From positions 6,420,053 through 6,484,052 of the forward strand of contig NC_020504.1 in the NCBI RefSeq assembly GCF_000349325.1: a stretch of 64,000 nucleotides of DNA, in the 5' to 3' direction. The position numbers were made by a program, and so were the translations under genes. The notes under the pieces were generated by a model. It searched no databases, was not told the origin of the DNA, and saw only the letters and a program-made list of their open reading frames with translations. Shown here one piece after another: positions 58,017 to 64,000 of this stretch. Within the stretch, counting starts at the first letter, position 1. Each line of letters opens with the position of its first letter. This DNA comes from Streptomyces davaonensis JCM 4913. Its GTDB lineage: Bacteria; Actinomycetota; Actinomycetes; Streptomycetales; Streptomycetaceae.

Positions 58017-58993
58017 GCGAGGCCGTCTTCCGGGAGACCAGCGCCGAGCCACGCACCCAGTCGGTGCCGCTGTCCCACCTCTCGCTGGAGCTGGGCCACC
58101 TCTACATGGAGGACTTCGAGGCCGGGCCCAAGCGTCTGGGCGAGCACTTCGCCGAGGTGCGGATCTGGGTGGAGGCCGCCCGTGCCTCCGCGGCCCGGCG
58201 CGCGGGTCCCGGACGGCCCCGGATCAGCACCTGCTTCCTCATCGACGACTACTTCAGCCGCTTCTCCACCCCGGCCGAAATCGTCCCCCTGATCCTCAAG
58301 GAGGCCGAGGAGGCCGGGCTCACCATCGACTACCTGGCCCGCGAGTCCGGCTGCGCCGTCGCCGACCGGATCGAGCTCGCCGAGTCCGTCATGCACCGCC
58401 TCGTGGAGTCCCCGCCGCCCGGCTCCTACGGCTCCCGCCCGCCCGTGAGCCGCACCGGCTGGCTCGCCAACGGCCAGCGCAGCCCCGGCCGGGGCGCCGC
58501 CCTCTCCGAGGTCACCGCCTGGCAGCCGCCTCAGGAGACCGCCGCCCGCAACCACTCCGTCTTCATGGACGTCGAGCTGTGGTCCGAGAAGGACGGCCGG
58601 CGCCTGTGGTCCTGCCCCTTCCTGGCCGCCGTATGGCAGTTGGCCCGGCTCGGGCTGCTGCGCCACCTCGGTGAGCCCGTGCTCACCCCGAAGCCCTGGG
58701 ACGGCGACGACTTCCCGCACGATTGGGACCGGCTGCCGCCCCTGCTCCAACTCAACCCGGACGCCGACCCGTTCAGCGCGTACCGCACCTGCACCCTGAT
58801 GCCCAACCGCTTCCTCGCGGTCGAGGACGCCGTACGGCTGATCCTGGACCAGATAGACGTCGACACCGACGCCCTGGCGCAGATCGACCGGCGCTCCCGA
58901 GGCGAGAAGGCCGAGGTCCCCGCCGTGGTCGCGCAGCGCGCCTCCTACGTCTTCTACGAGGAGCCCGCCGACTCCCGCACCGAGGGAATCTGA
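58013..58993 (+). CDS. SCO2522-family protein, unknown function
   Basis: A 326-residue soluble protein. The N-terminal part has QSVPLSHLSLELGHLYMEDF, then ARPRISTCFLIDDYFSRFST, where a hydrophobic strand ending in DDY looks like the acidic end of an alpha/beta fold. A central RTGWLANGQRSPG segment and MPNRFLAVEDAVRLILDQID near the end are also notable. No known catalytic motif is evident. It overlaps the P-loop gene by 4 nt and is followed by the SCO2521-type gene after 1 bp, so production of these proteins is tightly coupled. Confidence 0.75.
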   Translation: MSEAVFRETSAEPRTQSVPLSHLSLELGHLYMEDFEAGPKRLGEHFAEVRIWVEAARASAARRAGPGRPRISTCFLIDDYFSRFSTPAEIVPLILKEAEEAGLTIDYLARESGCAVADRIELAESVMHRLVESPPPGSYGSRPPVSRTGWLANGQRSPGRGAALSEVTAWQPPQETAARNHSVFMDVELWSEKDGRRLWSCPFLAAVWQLARLGLLRHLGEPVLTPKPWDGDDFPHDWDRLPPLLQLNPDADPFSAYRTCTLMPNRFLAVEDAVRLILDQIDVDTDALAQIDRRSRGEKAEVPAVVAQRASYVFYEEPADSRTEGI

Positions 58994-58994
58994 C

Positions 58995-59963
58995 ATGGCG
59001 GCCCCCGGACAGTCGACGCGTCCGGTCCTCGTCTGCGGCGAGGTGCGCACCAGTCTGCTGCCGTCCTTCCAGGCGCTGGACGGCCGGGCCGCCGCCCAAC
59101 TGCTCAGGCTGCGCGCCGACGAACACGTCCGGGTCTCCGAGCGGCCCAACCTCTACGTCCTCTCGCCCGAGGTGCTGACCGGCGTGGACTGCCGGCTGCC
59201 CACCGCCAACGGCGCCCGCGTCCGGGCCGTCGGCACCGTCGCCGCCCGCGCCGCGCTCACCGAGGGCCGGGTGCTCCAGGCGACCGCGTACTTCAGCGCC
59301 CCGGCCACCGGACCCGATCTGCGGCGGCCCTGGGGGCAGTACCTGGTCCGCCCCGGGCTCGTCGAACCGTTCGGGAAACTGCCCGAACAGGCCATCGCAC
59401 AGGGCGTGTTGCGCGGCGCGGGACGCGGTGAGCTGGACCTCGGGATGATCGCGGAGGGGCTGCTCGCCCAACTGCTGCGCCATCCCCTGCTCGACCACAA
59501 GGCGCCCTTCAAGTCCCGCCGTACACACCTGCGGTGGACCGCGCGCCGGGCCCCGGCCGGTGAGGGCCCGGCGCTGACCCGCTTCACGCTCGCCGAGGAC
59601 GGGCTGCGCACCATGGAGCTACGGCTGCCGGAGGATGTCCCGGCGGCCGCCGCGGCGAGCCTGTGCGAGGACCTCGCCCTGCACGACTGGCTGCTCACGA
59701 CCGTCGTGCACCTGCTGGACAACAGCCGGCTCGGCGCCGCGGACGGGCCCTCGGCCGTGCTCGCGCTGCGCCCGGCCGTCGACCATCTGCTGCATCTGTG
59801 GATGCCGCGTGCCCATGTGGACCGCTCACTCGGTCATCTCTGGGACGAGCTGGAACAGGAACCGGGGTTCACCCGCCAATGGCGGAGCCTGGTCCAGCGG
59901 ATCCGCGACCAACTGGCCGTCCAGACCATTCCGTTGCTGCACCAGGCGCTGAGTACGCGCTAG
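58995..59963 (+). CDS. SCO2521-family protein, unknown function
   Basis: A 322-residue protein, the last of the compact block. It begins PVLVCGEVRTSLLPSFQALD and has beta-rich middle segments (GVDCRLPTANGARVRAVGTV). Its C-terminal half is helical, with ALRPAVDHLLHLWMPRAHVD. No membrane helix, signal peptide or recognised catalytic site is seen. It starts 1 bp after the SCO2522-type stop. The following membrane protein gene is 33 bp downstream. Confidence 0.75.
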   Translation: MAAPGQSTRPVLVCGEVRTSLLPSFQALDGRAAAQLLRLRADEHVRVSERPNLYVLSPEVLTGVDCRLPTANGARVRAVGTVAARAALTEGRVLQATAYFSAPATGPDLRRPWGQYLVRPGLVEPFGKLPEQAIAQGVLRGAGRGELDLGMIAEGLLAQLLRHPLLDHKAPFKSRRTHLRWTARRAPAGEGPALTRFTLAEDGLRTMELRLPEDVPAAAAASLCEDLALHDWLLTTVVHLLDNSRLGAADGPSAVLALRPAVDHLLHLWMPRAHVDRSLGHLWDELEQEPGFTRQWRSLVQRIRDQLAVQTIPLLHQALSTR

Positions 59964-59996
59964 GGGCGGCCGAACGACACACCCGACGGGGGAAAC

Positions 59997-60980
59997 ATGA
60001 ACGGAGCGACGACAGGAGACGTCAGGACAGCACCGCCGCCGCAGGACGAACGCCGGTCGAAACTGTTCAGGAAGACATTGGTCACGGTCTTAGTGGCGAC
60101 CGGAACGTTCTTTCTCACCAATGTCCTGACCCCGGACGCCGCCGAGCAGTGGCAGTGGACGATGCCCGTGATCGTCGGCAGCGCGGTCCTGATCATGCAG
60201 TACCTGGTGGACTTCGGTGAGCGGCTCGAAGCCGTGGAGGAGTCCCAGAAACGGAGGATCCGCGGGATGCGGGACAGCCTCGCCGACCATCACCGGGAGA
60301 TGCGGTCCGCGGTCGACGAGAGCTTCGCGAAGATCAACGCGGCGACCGAGCTGTTCAGCCAGGTGGACCGGTCCGTGCTGCGCTCCGACGGGGTGACCCG
60401 GCTGGCCCGGAAGTACACCCAGGTCGGCGAGCACGGCTCGGAGATAGTGAAGCGGTTCGCGCAGGAGGAGATCGCCAGCCTCGCGCTGCTGATGGAGTCC
60501 CTCAGCAACGGCACCGCGGACTGCCCCGGCGAGAACCACGAGTGGCTGATCGACCTGACCGCCTGCACCAAGAAGACGCTCTACGCCACCAGCACCTCCG
60601 TCGACCGGGACTTCTGGTCCAGTGGCCCCGGCAAGCGGTATCTGGTCGCGCAGGGCGACGCGATCCGCAAACGGGGCGTGGAGATCCGGCGGCTGTTCCT
60701 GGTCGACTCCCCGGACGAGATCACCGAGGCCCTGCGCAAGCTGTGCGAGAGACAGCGCAGGTACGGCATCGACGCGCGGATCGTGGACCAGTCGGAACTC
60801 GACAGCGCGCCGGTGACCTCGGTGAACGACTTCATCATCTTCGACGGCGAGCTGTGCTACGAGATCGAGCCCGATGTCCGGGCCACGCCCACCAAGACCA
60901 CGCTGAAGATGACCGCGGACCATGTCCTGGAGCGCATCGAACGCTTCGACGACCTCTGGGAGGCCAGCAGTGCCGAGTGA
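59997..60980 (+). CDS. Two-TM protein with a PLD-like/DUF6879-like domain
   Basis: A 327-residue membrane protein. Two hydrophobic helices lie near residues 28-45 (LVTVLVATGTFFLTNVL) and 53-68 (MPVIVGSAVLIMQYLV). A charged coiled-coil-like stretch follows at about 75-125, then a C-terminal alpha/beta domain. The latter has LYATSTSVDRDFW, GVEIRRLFLVDSP and FIIFDGELCYEIEPD, and resembles phospholipase D-like/DUF6879 folds but without HKD catalytic motifs. GGGG precedes the ATG. It lies 33 bp after the SCO2521-type gene and could be its membrane anchor. Confidence 0.65.
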   Translation: MNGATTGDVRTAPPPQDERRSKLFRKTLVTVLVATGTFFLTNVLTPDAAEQWQWTMPVIVGSAVLIMQYLVDFGERLEAVEESQKRRIRGMRDSLADHHREMRSAVDESFAKINAATELFSQVDRSVLRSDGVTRLARKYTQVGEHGSEIVKRFAQEEIASLALLMESLSNGTADCPGENHEWLIDLTACTKKTLYATSTSVDRDFWSSGPGKRYLVAQGDAIRKRGVEIRRLFLVDSPDEITEALRKLCERQRRYGIDARIVDQSELDSAPVTSVNDFIIFDGELCYEIEPDVRATPTKTTLKMTADHVLERIERFDDLWEASSAE

Positions 60981-61088
60981 TCCTTCCGCAGTGTAGGCGC
61001 GCAGTGTCGTCGGAGGGACACGAAGAGTGAAACACGGGAGGCCGGGGGAACAGACGGGACGGAAAGCAGCGTGCGCAGCGGGGAAGGA

Positions 61089-61292
61089 ATGACTGCCGTG
61101 AAGCCACCCGTCGGTTCCCACGTCGTCGACACCCGGTCCGGACGGATCGGCGTCGTCATGGGCCATGAGGGCCCGTACGTCCAGCTCAGACCGTACGGCG
61201 GCGGGCGCGAGTGGGACGCGGCGCCGGAGGCCGTCCGGCAGGCCACGTCCGCCGAGCGGGCCGGCGCGGGTGCCTGCGGTGAGGTGCCTTGA
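61089..61292 (+). CDS. Small hypothetical protein (67 aa)
   Basis: A 67-residue protein with the core VGSHVVDTRSGRIGVVMGHEGPYVQLRPYGGGREWDA shortened here to its ends VGSHVVDTRSG and GGGREWDA. It has a beta-barrel-like pattern of alternating hydrophobics. Small proteins of this sort often accompany XRE/DUF397 regulator pairs in Streptomyces, but none is adjacent. GGGAAGGA precedes the ATG at 61089. No function can be assigned. Confidence 0.6.
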   Translation: MTAVKPPVGSHVVDTRSGRIGVVMGHEGPYVQLRPYGGGREWDAAPEAVRQATSAERAGAGACGEVP

Positions 61293-61316
61293 CACCGGAC
61301 GTTAGGGTGCGGCGGC

Positions 61317-61949
61317 ATGGGTTTGTGGAGCTGGAGGAAGAGGGGCCCGAAGGCGGCCCGCCGTTATCCCGTGCCGCTCACCGCGCACCAGTTGTGGATG
61401 GTGTCCCTGAGCGCGCCGGTGAGCCGTGACAAGAGCGCCTCACGGAGCACGTTGTATCCGTTCGTCCGGATCGACGACGACAGTGCGCGGCAGTGGCTGG
61501 CCGAGCAGTGGGGGATCAGCACCCGTGCGGCCCTCGTCGACCGCCTGGACGACCTGTCCCGTACCGGCTACCGGGCCCGGGCGCACCGGCTCACCGGGGT
61601 CTCGCCGCTCGCCTGGGACGCGGCGCTGTACGTCGACATCTCGCGCCGGGGGTTCGCCTGCGGGCTGCTCGACGAGGGCGACGCCTGGACCGCGCTGAAG
61701 AACATCGTGCCGTCGGTGGTGCGGACGTACGCCTCCTGGCACGAGTACGCCGACCACTACCTGCTCGGCCGCCAGGTCTGGCAGGACGGCCTGCGAGGCA
61801 CCCCCGACGCCGACTTCCCCGCACCCCAGGCGACGGCCGACGCCCACCTGCGCGCCCTGCTGGACCCGGCCAACCGCACCAGCCCCTGGAACCAGGCCCC
61901 GTGGTCCGCCATCAGCAGCCCCGACCGCACCCGCGGTACGAGAGAATGA
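61317..61949 (+). CDS. DUF1266-family protein
   Basis: A 210-residue soluble protein matching the DUF1266 pattern. It has RQWLAEQWGISTRAALVDRL, LAWDAALYVDISRRGFACGL with the conserved Trp-Asp, DEGDAWTAL, and TYASWHEYADHYLLGRQVW near the end (SW...E...YLLGR..W). The family has no established function. GCGGCGGC separates a TAGGGT from the ATG. recO starts 4 bp after the stop, so the two may be cotranscribed. Confidence 0.75.
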   Translation: MGLWSWRKRGPKAARRYPVPLTAHQLWMVSLSAPVSRDKSASRSTLYPFVRIDDDSARQWLAEQWGISTRAALVDRLDDLSRTGYRARAHRLTGVSPLAWDAALYVDISRRGFACGLLDEGDAWTALKNIVPSVVRTYASWHEYADHYLLGRQVWQDGLRGTPDADFPAPQATADAHLRALLDPANRTSPWNQAPWSAISSPDRTRGTRE

Positions 61950-61953
61950 CCCC

Positions 61954-62700
61954 ATGAGCCTGTTCCGCGACGACGGGATCGTCCTGCGCACCCAGAAGCT
62001 GGGCGAAGCCGATCGCATCATCACCTTGCTCACTCGTGGGCACGGGCGGGTGCGGGCCGTCGCTCGGGGGGTGCGGCGGACCAAGTCGAAGTTCGGGGCT
62101 CGGCTCGAACCCTTCTCGCATGTCGATGTGCAGTTCTTCGCGCGGGGGAGTGAGCTCATCGGGCGGGGGCTGCCGCTGTGCACGCAGAGCGAGACCATCG
62201 CGCCGTACGGCGGGGGCATCGTCAGCGACTATGCGCGGTACACCGCCGGGACGGCCATGCTGGAGACCGCCGAGCGGTTCACCGACCACGAGGGCGAGCC
62301 GGCGGTTCAGCAGTACCTGCTGCTCGTCGGGGCGCTGCGCACGCTCGCCCGCGGTGAGCACGCCCCGCACCTTGTTCTCGACGCCTTCCTGCTGCGGTCG
62401 CTCGCCGTCAACGGCTACGCCCCCAGCTTCAGCGACTGTGCGAAGTGCGGGATGCCCGGACCGAACCGCTTCTTCTCGGTCGCCTCCGGGGGCTCCGTAT
62501 GCGTCGACTGCCGGGTGGCCGGTAGCGTCGTACCCTCGCCGCAGACCCTGGAACTGCTCGGTGCGCTGCTTACGGGAGACTGGGGCACTGCGGACGCCTG
62601 CGAGCCGCGGTACGTCCGGGAGGGCAGCGGACTGGTCTCCGCCTACCTGCACTGGCACCTGGAGCGCGGGCTGCGTTCGCTTCGGTACGTGGAAAAGTAA
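61954..62700 (+). CDS. recO: DNA repair protein RecO
   Basis: A 248-residue recombination mediator. The N-terminal OB fold begins [21 protein letters not shown] helical domain follows, and a zinc finger of four cysteines lies at CAKCG and CVDC (residues about 155-180). RecO loads RecA on SSB-coated DNA with RecR. It shares a short gap with the DUF1266 gene, and uppS starts 16 bp downstream. Some codons in the first 150 bp are less GC-biased than the rest. Confidence 0.95.
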   Translation: MSLFRDDGIVLRTQKLGEADRIITLLTRGHGRVRAVARGVRRTKSKFGARLEPFSHVDVQFFARGSELIGRGLPLCTQSETIAPYGGGIVSDYARYTAGTAMLETAERFTDHEGEPAVQQYLLLVGALRTLARGEHAPHLVLDAFLLRSLAVNGYAPSFSDCAKCGMPGPNRFFSVASGGSVCVDCRVAGSVVPSPQTLELLGALLTGDWGTADACEPRYVREGSGLVSAYLHWHLERGLRSLRYVEK

Positions 62701-62716
62701 GGGAGTCGAGGGGCAC

Positions 62717-63550
62717 ATGGTCGTACGCGGGATCCTGGGGCGGCAGCGTCGGGAGTACAGGGCGCCGGAGCCGCATCCGTCCGGTGCCCGTGCGCCGAAG
62801 CTCCCCGGGGAGCTCGTCCCGAAGCACGTGGCGATCGTCATGGACGGCAACGGGCGCTGGGCCAAGGAGCGCGGGCTGCCCCGCACCGAGGGCCACAAGG
62901 TCGGCGCGGAGCGGGTGCTGGACGTGCTCCAGGGCGCGGTCGAGATGGGCGTCGGGGCGATCTCGCTGTACGCCTTCTCCACCGAGAACTGGAAGCGCTC
63001 GCCCGACGAGGTGCGCTTCCTGATGAACTTCAACCGCGACTTCATCCGCAAGACCCGCGACCAGCTCGACGAGCTGGGGATCCGGGTGCGCTGGGTCGGG
63101 CGGATGCCCAAGCTGTGGAAGTCGGTCGCCAAGGAGCTCCTGATCGCGCAGGAGCAGACCAAGGACAACGACAGGCTCACGCTGTACTTCTGCATGAACT
63201 ACGGCGGGCGGGCCGAGATCGCGGACGCCGCGAAGGCTCTCGCGGAGGATGTGAGGGCCGGGCGGCTTGACCCGTCGAAGGTCAACGAGAAGACCTTCGC
63301 GAAGTACATGTACTACCCGGACATGCCCGATGTGGACCTGTTCCTGCGGCCCAGCGGCGAGCAGCGGACCTCCAACTACCTGCTCTGGCAGAGCGCTTAC
63401 GCCGAGATGGTCTTCCAGGACGTCCTGTGGCCGGACTTCGACCGGCGTGACCTGTGGCGGGCGTGCGTGGAGTTCGCGTCCCGGGACCGGCGCTTCGGGG
63501 GCGCGATCCCGAACGAGGAGCTGCTGGCCATGGAGGGCAAGCAGGACTGA
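62717..63550 (+). CDS. uppS: Isoprenyl transferase (undecaprenyl diphosphate synthase type)
   Basis: A 277-residue cis-prenyltransferase. It has [20 protein letters not shown] (catalytic Asp and diphosphate-binding region), [30 protein letters not shown], and [19 protein letters not shown] with the Arg pair. It makes the lipid carrier for peptidoglycan and other polymers; some actinobacterial members make shorter chains. GTCGAGGGG precedes the ATG at 62717. A strong terminator follows. Confidence 0.95.
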   Translation: MVVRGILGRQRREYRAPEPHPSGARAPKLPGELVPKHVAIVMDGNGRWAKERGLPRTEGHKVGAERVLDVLQGAVEMGVGAISLYAFSTENWKRSPDEVRFLMNFNRDFIRKTRDQLDELGIRVRWVGRMPKLWKSVAKELLIAQEQTKDNDRLTLYFCMNYGGRAEIADAAKALAEDVRAGRLDPSKVNEKTFAKYMYYPDMPDVDLFLRPSGEQRTSNYLLWQSAYAEMVFQDVLWPDFDRRDLWRACVEFASRDRRFGGAIPNEELLAMEGKQD

Positions 63551-63558
63551 ACAAGGAG

Positions 63559-63584
63559 GTCCGGGGGCGAATCAGCCCCCGGAC
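63559..63584. terminator. Bidirectional terminator between uppS and zur
   Basis: GTCCGGGGGC (63559-63568) pairs perfectly with GCCCCCGGAC (63575-63584) around GAATCA. It lies between convergent stop codons and can serve both genes. Confidence 0.75.
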
Positions 63585-63596
63585 CGTCTCACGGGT

Positions 63597-64000
63597 TCAC
63601 GCGGACGCGCACTCCGCGCACGTGCCGAAGATCTCCACCGTGTGCGCCACGTTCACGTAGCCGTGTTCCGCTGCGATCGCCTCGGCCCACTTCTCCACCG
63701 CGGGGCCCTCGACCTCGACGGCCTTGCCGCAGACGCGGCAGACCAGGTGGTGGTGGTGTTCGCCGGAGGAGCAGCGGCGGTAGACGGACTCGCCGTCGGA
63801 GGTGCGCAGGACGTCGACCTCGCCGGCGTCGGCGAGGGACTGGAGCGTGCGGTAGACCGTCGTCAGCCCGACCGAGTCGCCCTTGTGCTTGAGCATGTCG
63901 TGCAGTTCCTGCGCGCTGCGGAACTCGTCGACCTCGTCCAGGGCCGCCGCGACGGCGGCCCGCTGCCGGGTGGAGCGGCCCTTCACGGGCGGTCCAGCGG
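63597..64000 (-). CDS. zur: Zinc uptake regulator Zur (Fur family), 5' end missing
   Basis: The last 134 or so codons of a Fur-family repressor. It has a winged helix (RSAQELHDMLKHKGDSVGLT, TTVYRTLQSLADAG), the metal motif SSGEHHHHLVCRVCGKA, and a second Cys pair CAECASA at the end. This arrangement and the neighbouring uppS and recO match Zur (SCO2508) of Streptomyces. The frame opens at a GTG at 63986, but the codons before it read AGPP, as in the known N-terminus MTTAGPPVKGR. The true start therefore lies just beyond the window edge. Confidence 0.9.
   Translation of the reverse strand, partial: AGPPVKGRSTRQRAAVAAALDEVDEFRSAQELHDMLKHKGDSVGLTTVYRTLQSLADAGEVDVLRTSDGESVYRRCSSGEHHHHLVCRVCGKAVEVEGPAVEKWAEAIAAEHGYVNVAHTVEIFGTCAECASA

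Noticed and set aside
54471..58052. A 1,193-codon open frame on the minus strand across the SCO2525-to-SCO2523 genes
   Set aside because: It is a high-GC antisense shadow. The protein is a low-complexity Gly/Val/Glu/His mix with no motif, and the plus-strand genes show clear family features.
61289..61308. TTGACA and TAGGGT before the DUF1266 gene as a standard promoter
   Set aside because: The spacing is only 8 bp, far too short for a -35/-10 pair, so only the hexamer near the start could matter.

Overview
The window reads as a Streptomyces chromosome segment. GC content is very high with strong third-position GC bias, GTG starts and 1-8 nt start/stop overlaps are common, and the core genes keep a Streptomyces order: phoH-ybeY-corC-(cdd-like)-era, leuA, an SCO2525-to-SCO2521-type block, recO-uppS-zur. 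I saw no rRNA, tRNA, CRISPR, insertion sequence or prophage. Names rest on motifs and family memory, since no database search was possible.

Layout. 1-5.7 kb: end of an unknown gene, a tricorn protease homologue, a HIT protein, a ribonuclease Z-like metallo-hydrolase and an adenine-deaminase-type enzyme. 5.8-11.6 kb: an MFS exporter, then an IclR regulator divergent from a D-glucarate pair (kdgD-like, gudD-like), then a PfkB sugar kinase. 11.7-18.7 kb: phoH-ybeY-corC, a small YjbR protein, a cytidine-deaminase-fold protein with no zinc ligands, a small secreted protein, an amtB-glnK pair on the opposite strand with a candidate GlnR operator, and era. 18.7-22.7 kb (minus strand): an MFS sugar transporter with a GH1 beta-glucosidase, and an emfourin-like inhibitor with an M4 protealysin-like protease. 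22.8-24.9 kb: leuA behind a leucine-rich leader peptide and hairpin.

25-35 kb is the main accessory region. Two plus-strand genes (zinc-ribbon/TerB; caspase-like protease with an EAD2-like tail) converge on a minus-strand operon of alpha/beta hydrolase, VMAP-like protein, MoxR ATPase and a 1,416-residue vWA + NB-ARC + TPR protein. This has the composition of a vWA-MoxR-VMAP NTP-dependent conflict system. In the inferred scheme the vWA-STAND protein senses, MoxR remodels, VMAP adapts, and the caspase and possibly the hydrolase are effectors.

35-47.9 kb: an MMPL exporter, a 156-bp nested palindrome, a NarL-type two-component system, then a sialic acid module (secreted sialidase, NanA-like lyase, Dpp-type ABC importer with a permease fused to an ATPase, FadR-type GntR regulator). 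47.9-54.1 kb: a SigE-like sigma factor with a membrane partner, a PTP-like protein, a class A beta-lactamase, a Tat-exported TIM-barrel protein, an S33 peptidase and a GNAT acetyltransferase.

54.4-60 kb: a compact five-gene block of actinobacterial families of unknown function (methyltransferase, 616-aa protein, variant P-loop ATPase, two further proteins), followed by a membrane protein and two small unknowns. This is the second strong candidate for an undescribed system. The window closes with recO, uppS and the 5' part of zur, truncated by the right edge.
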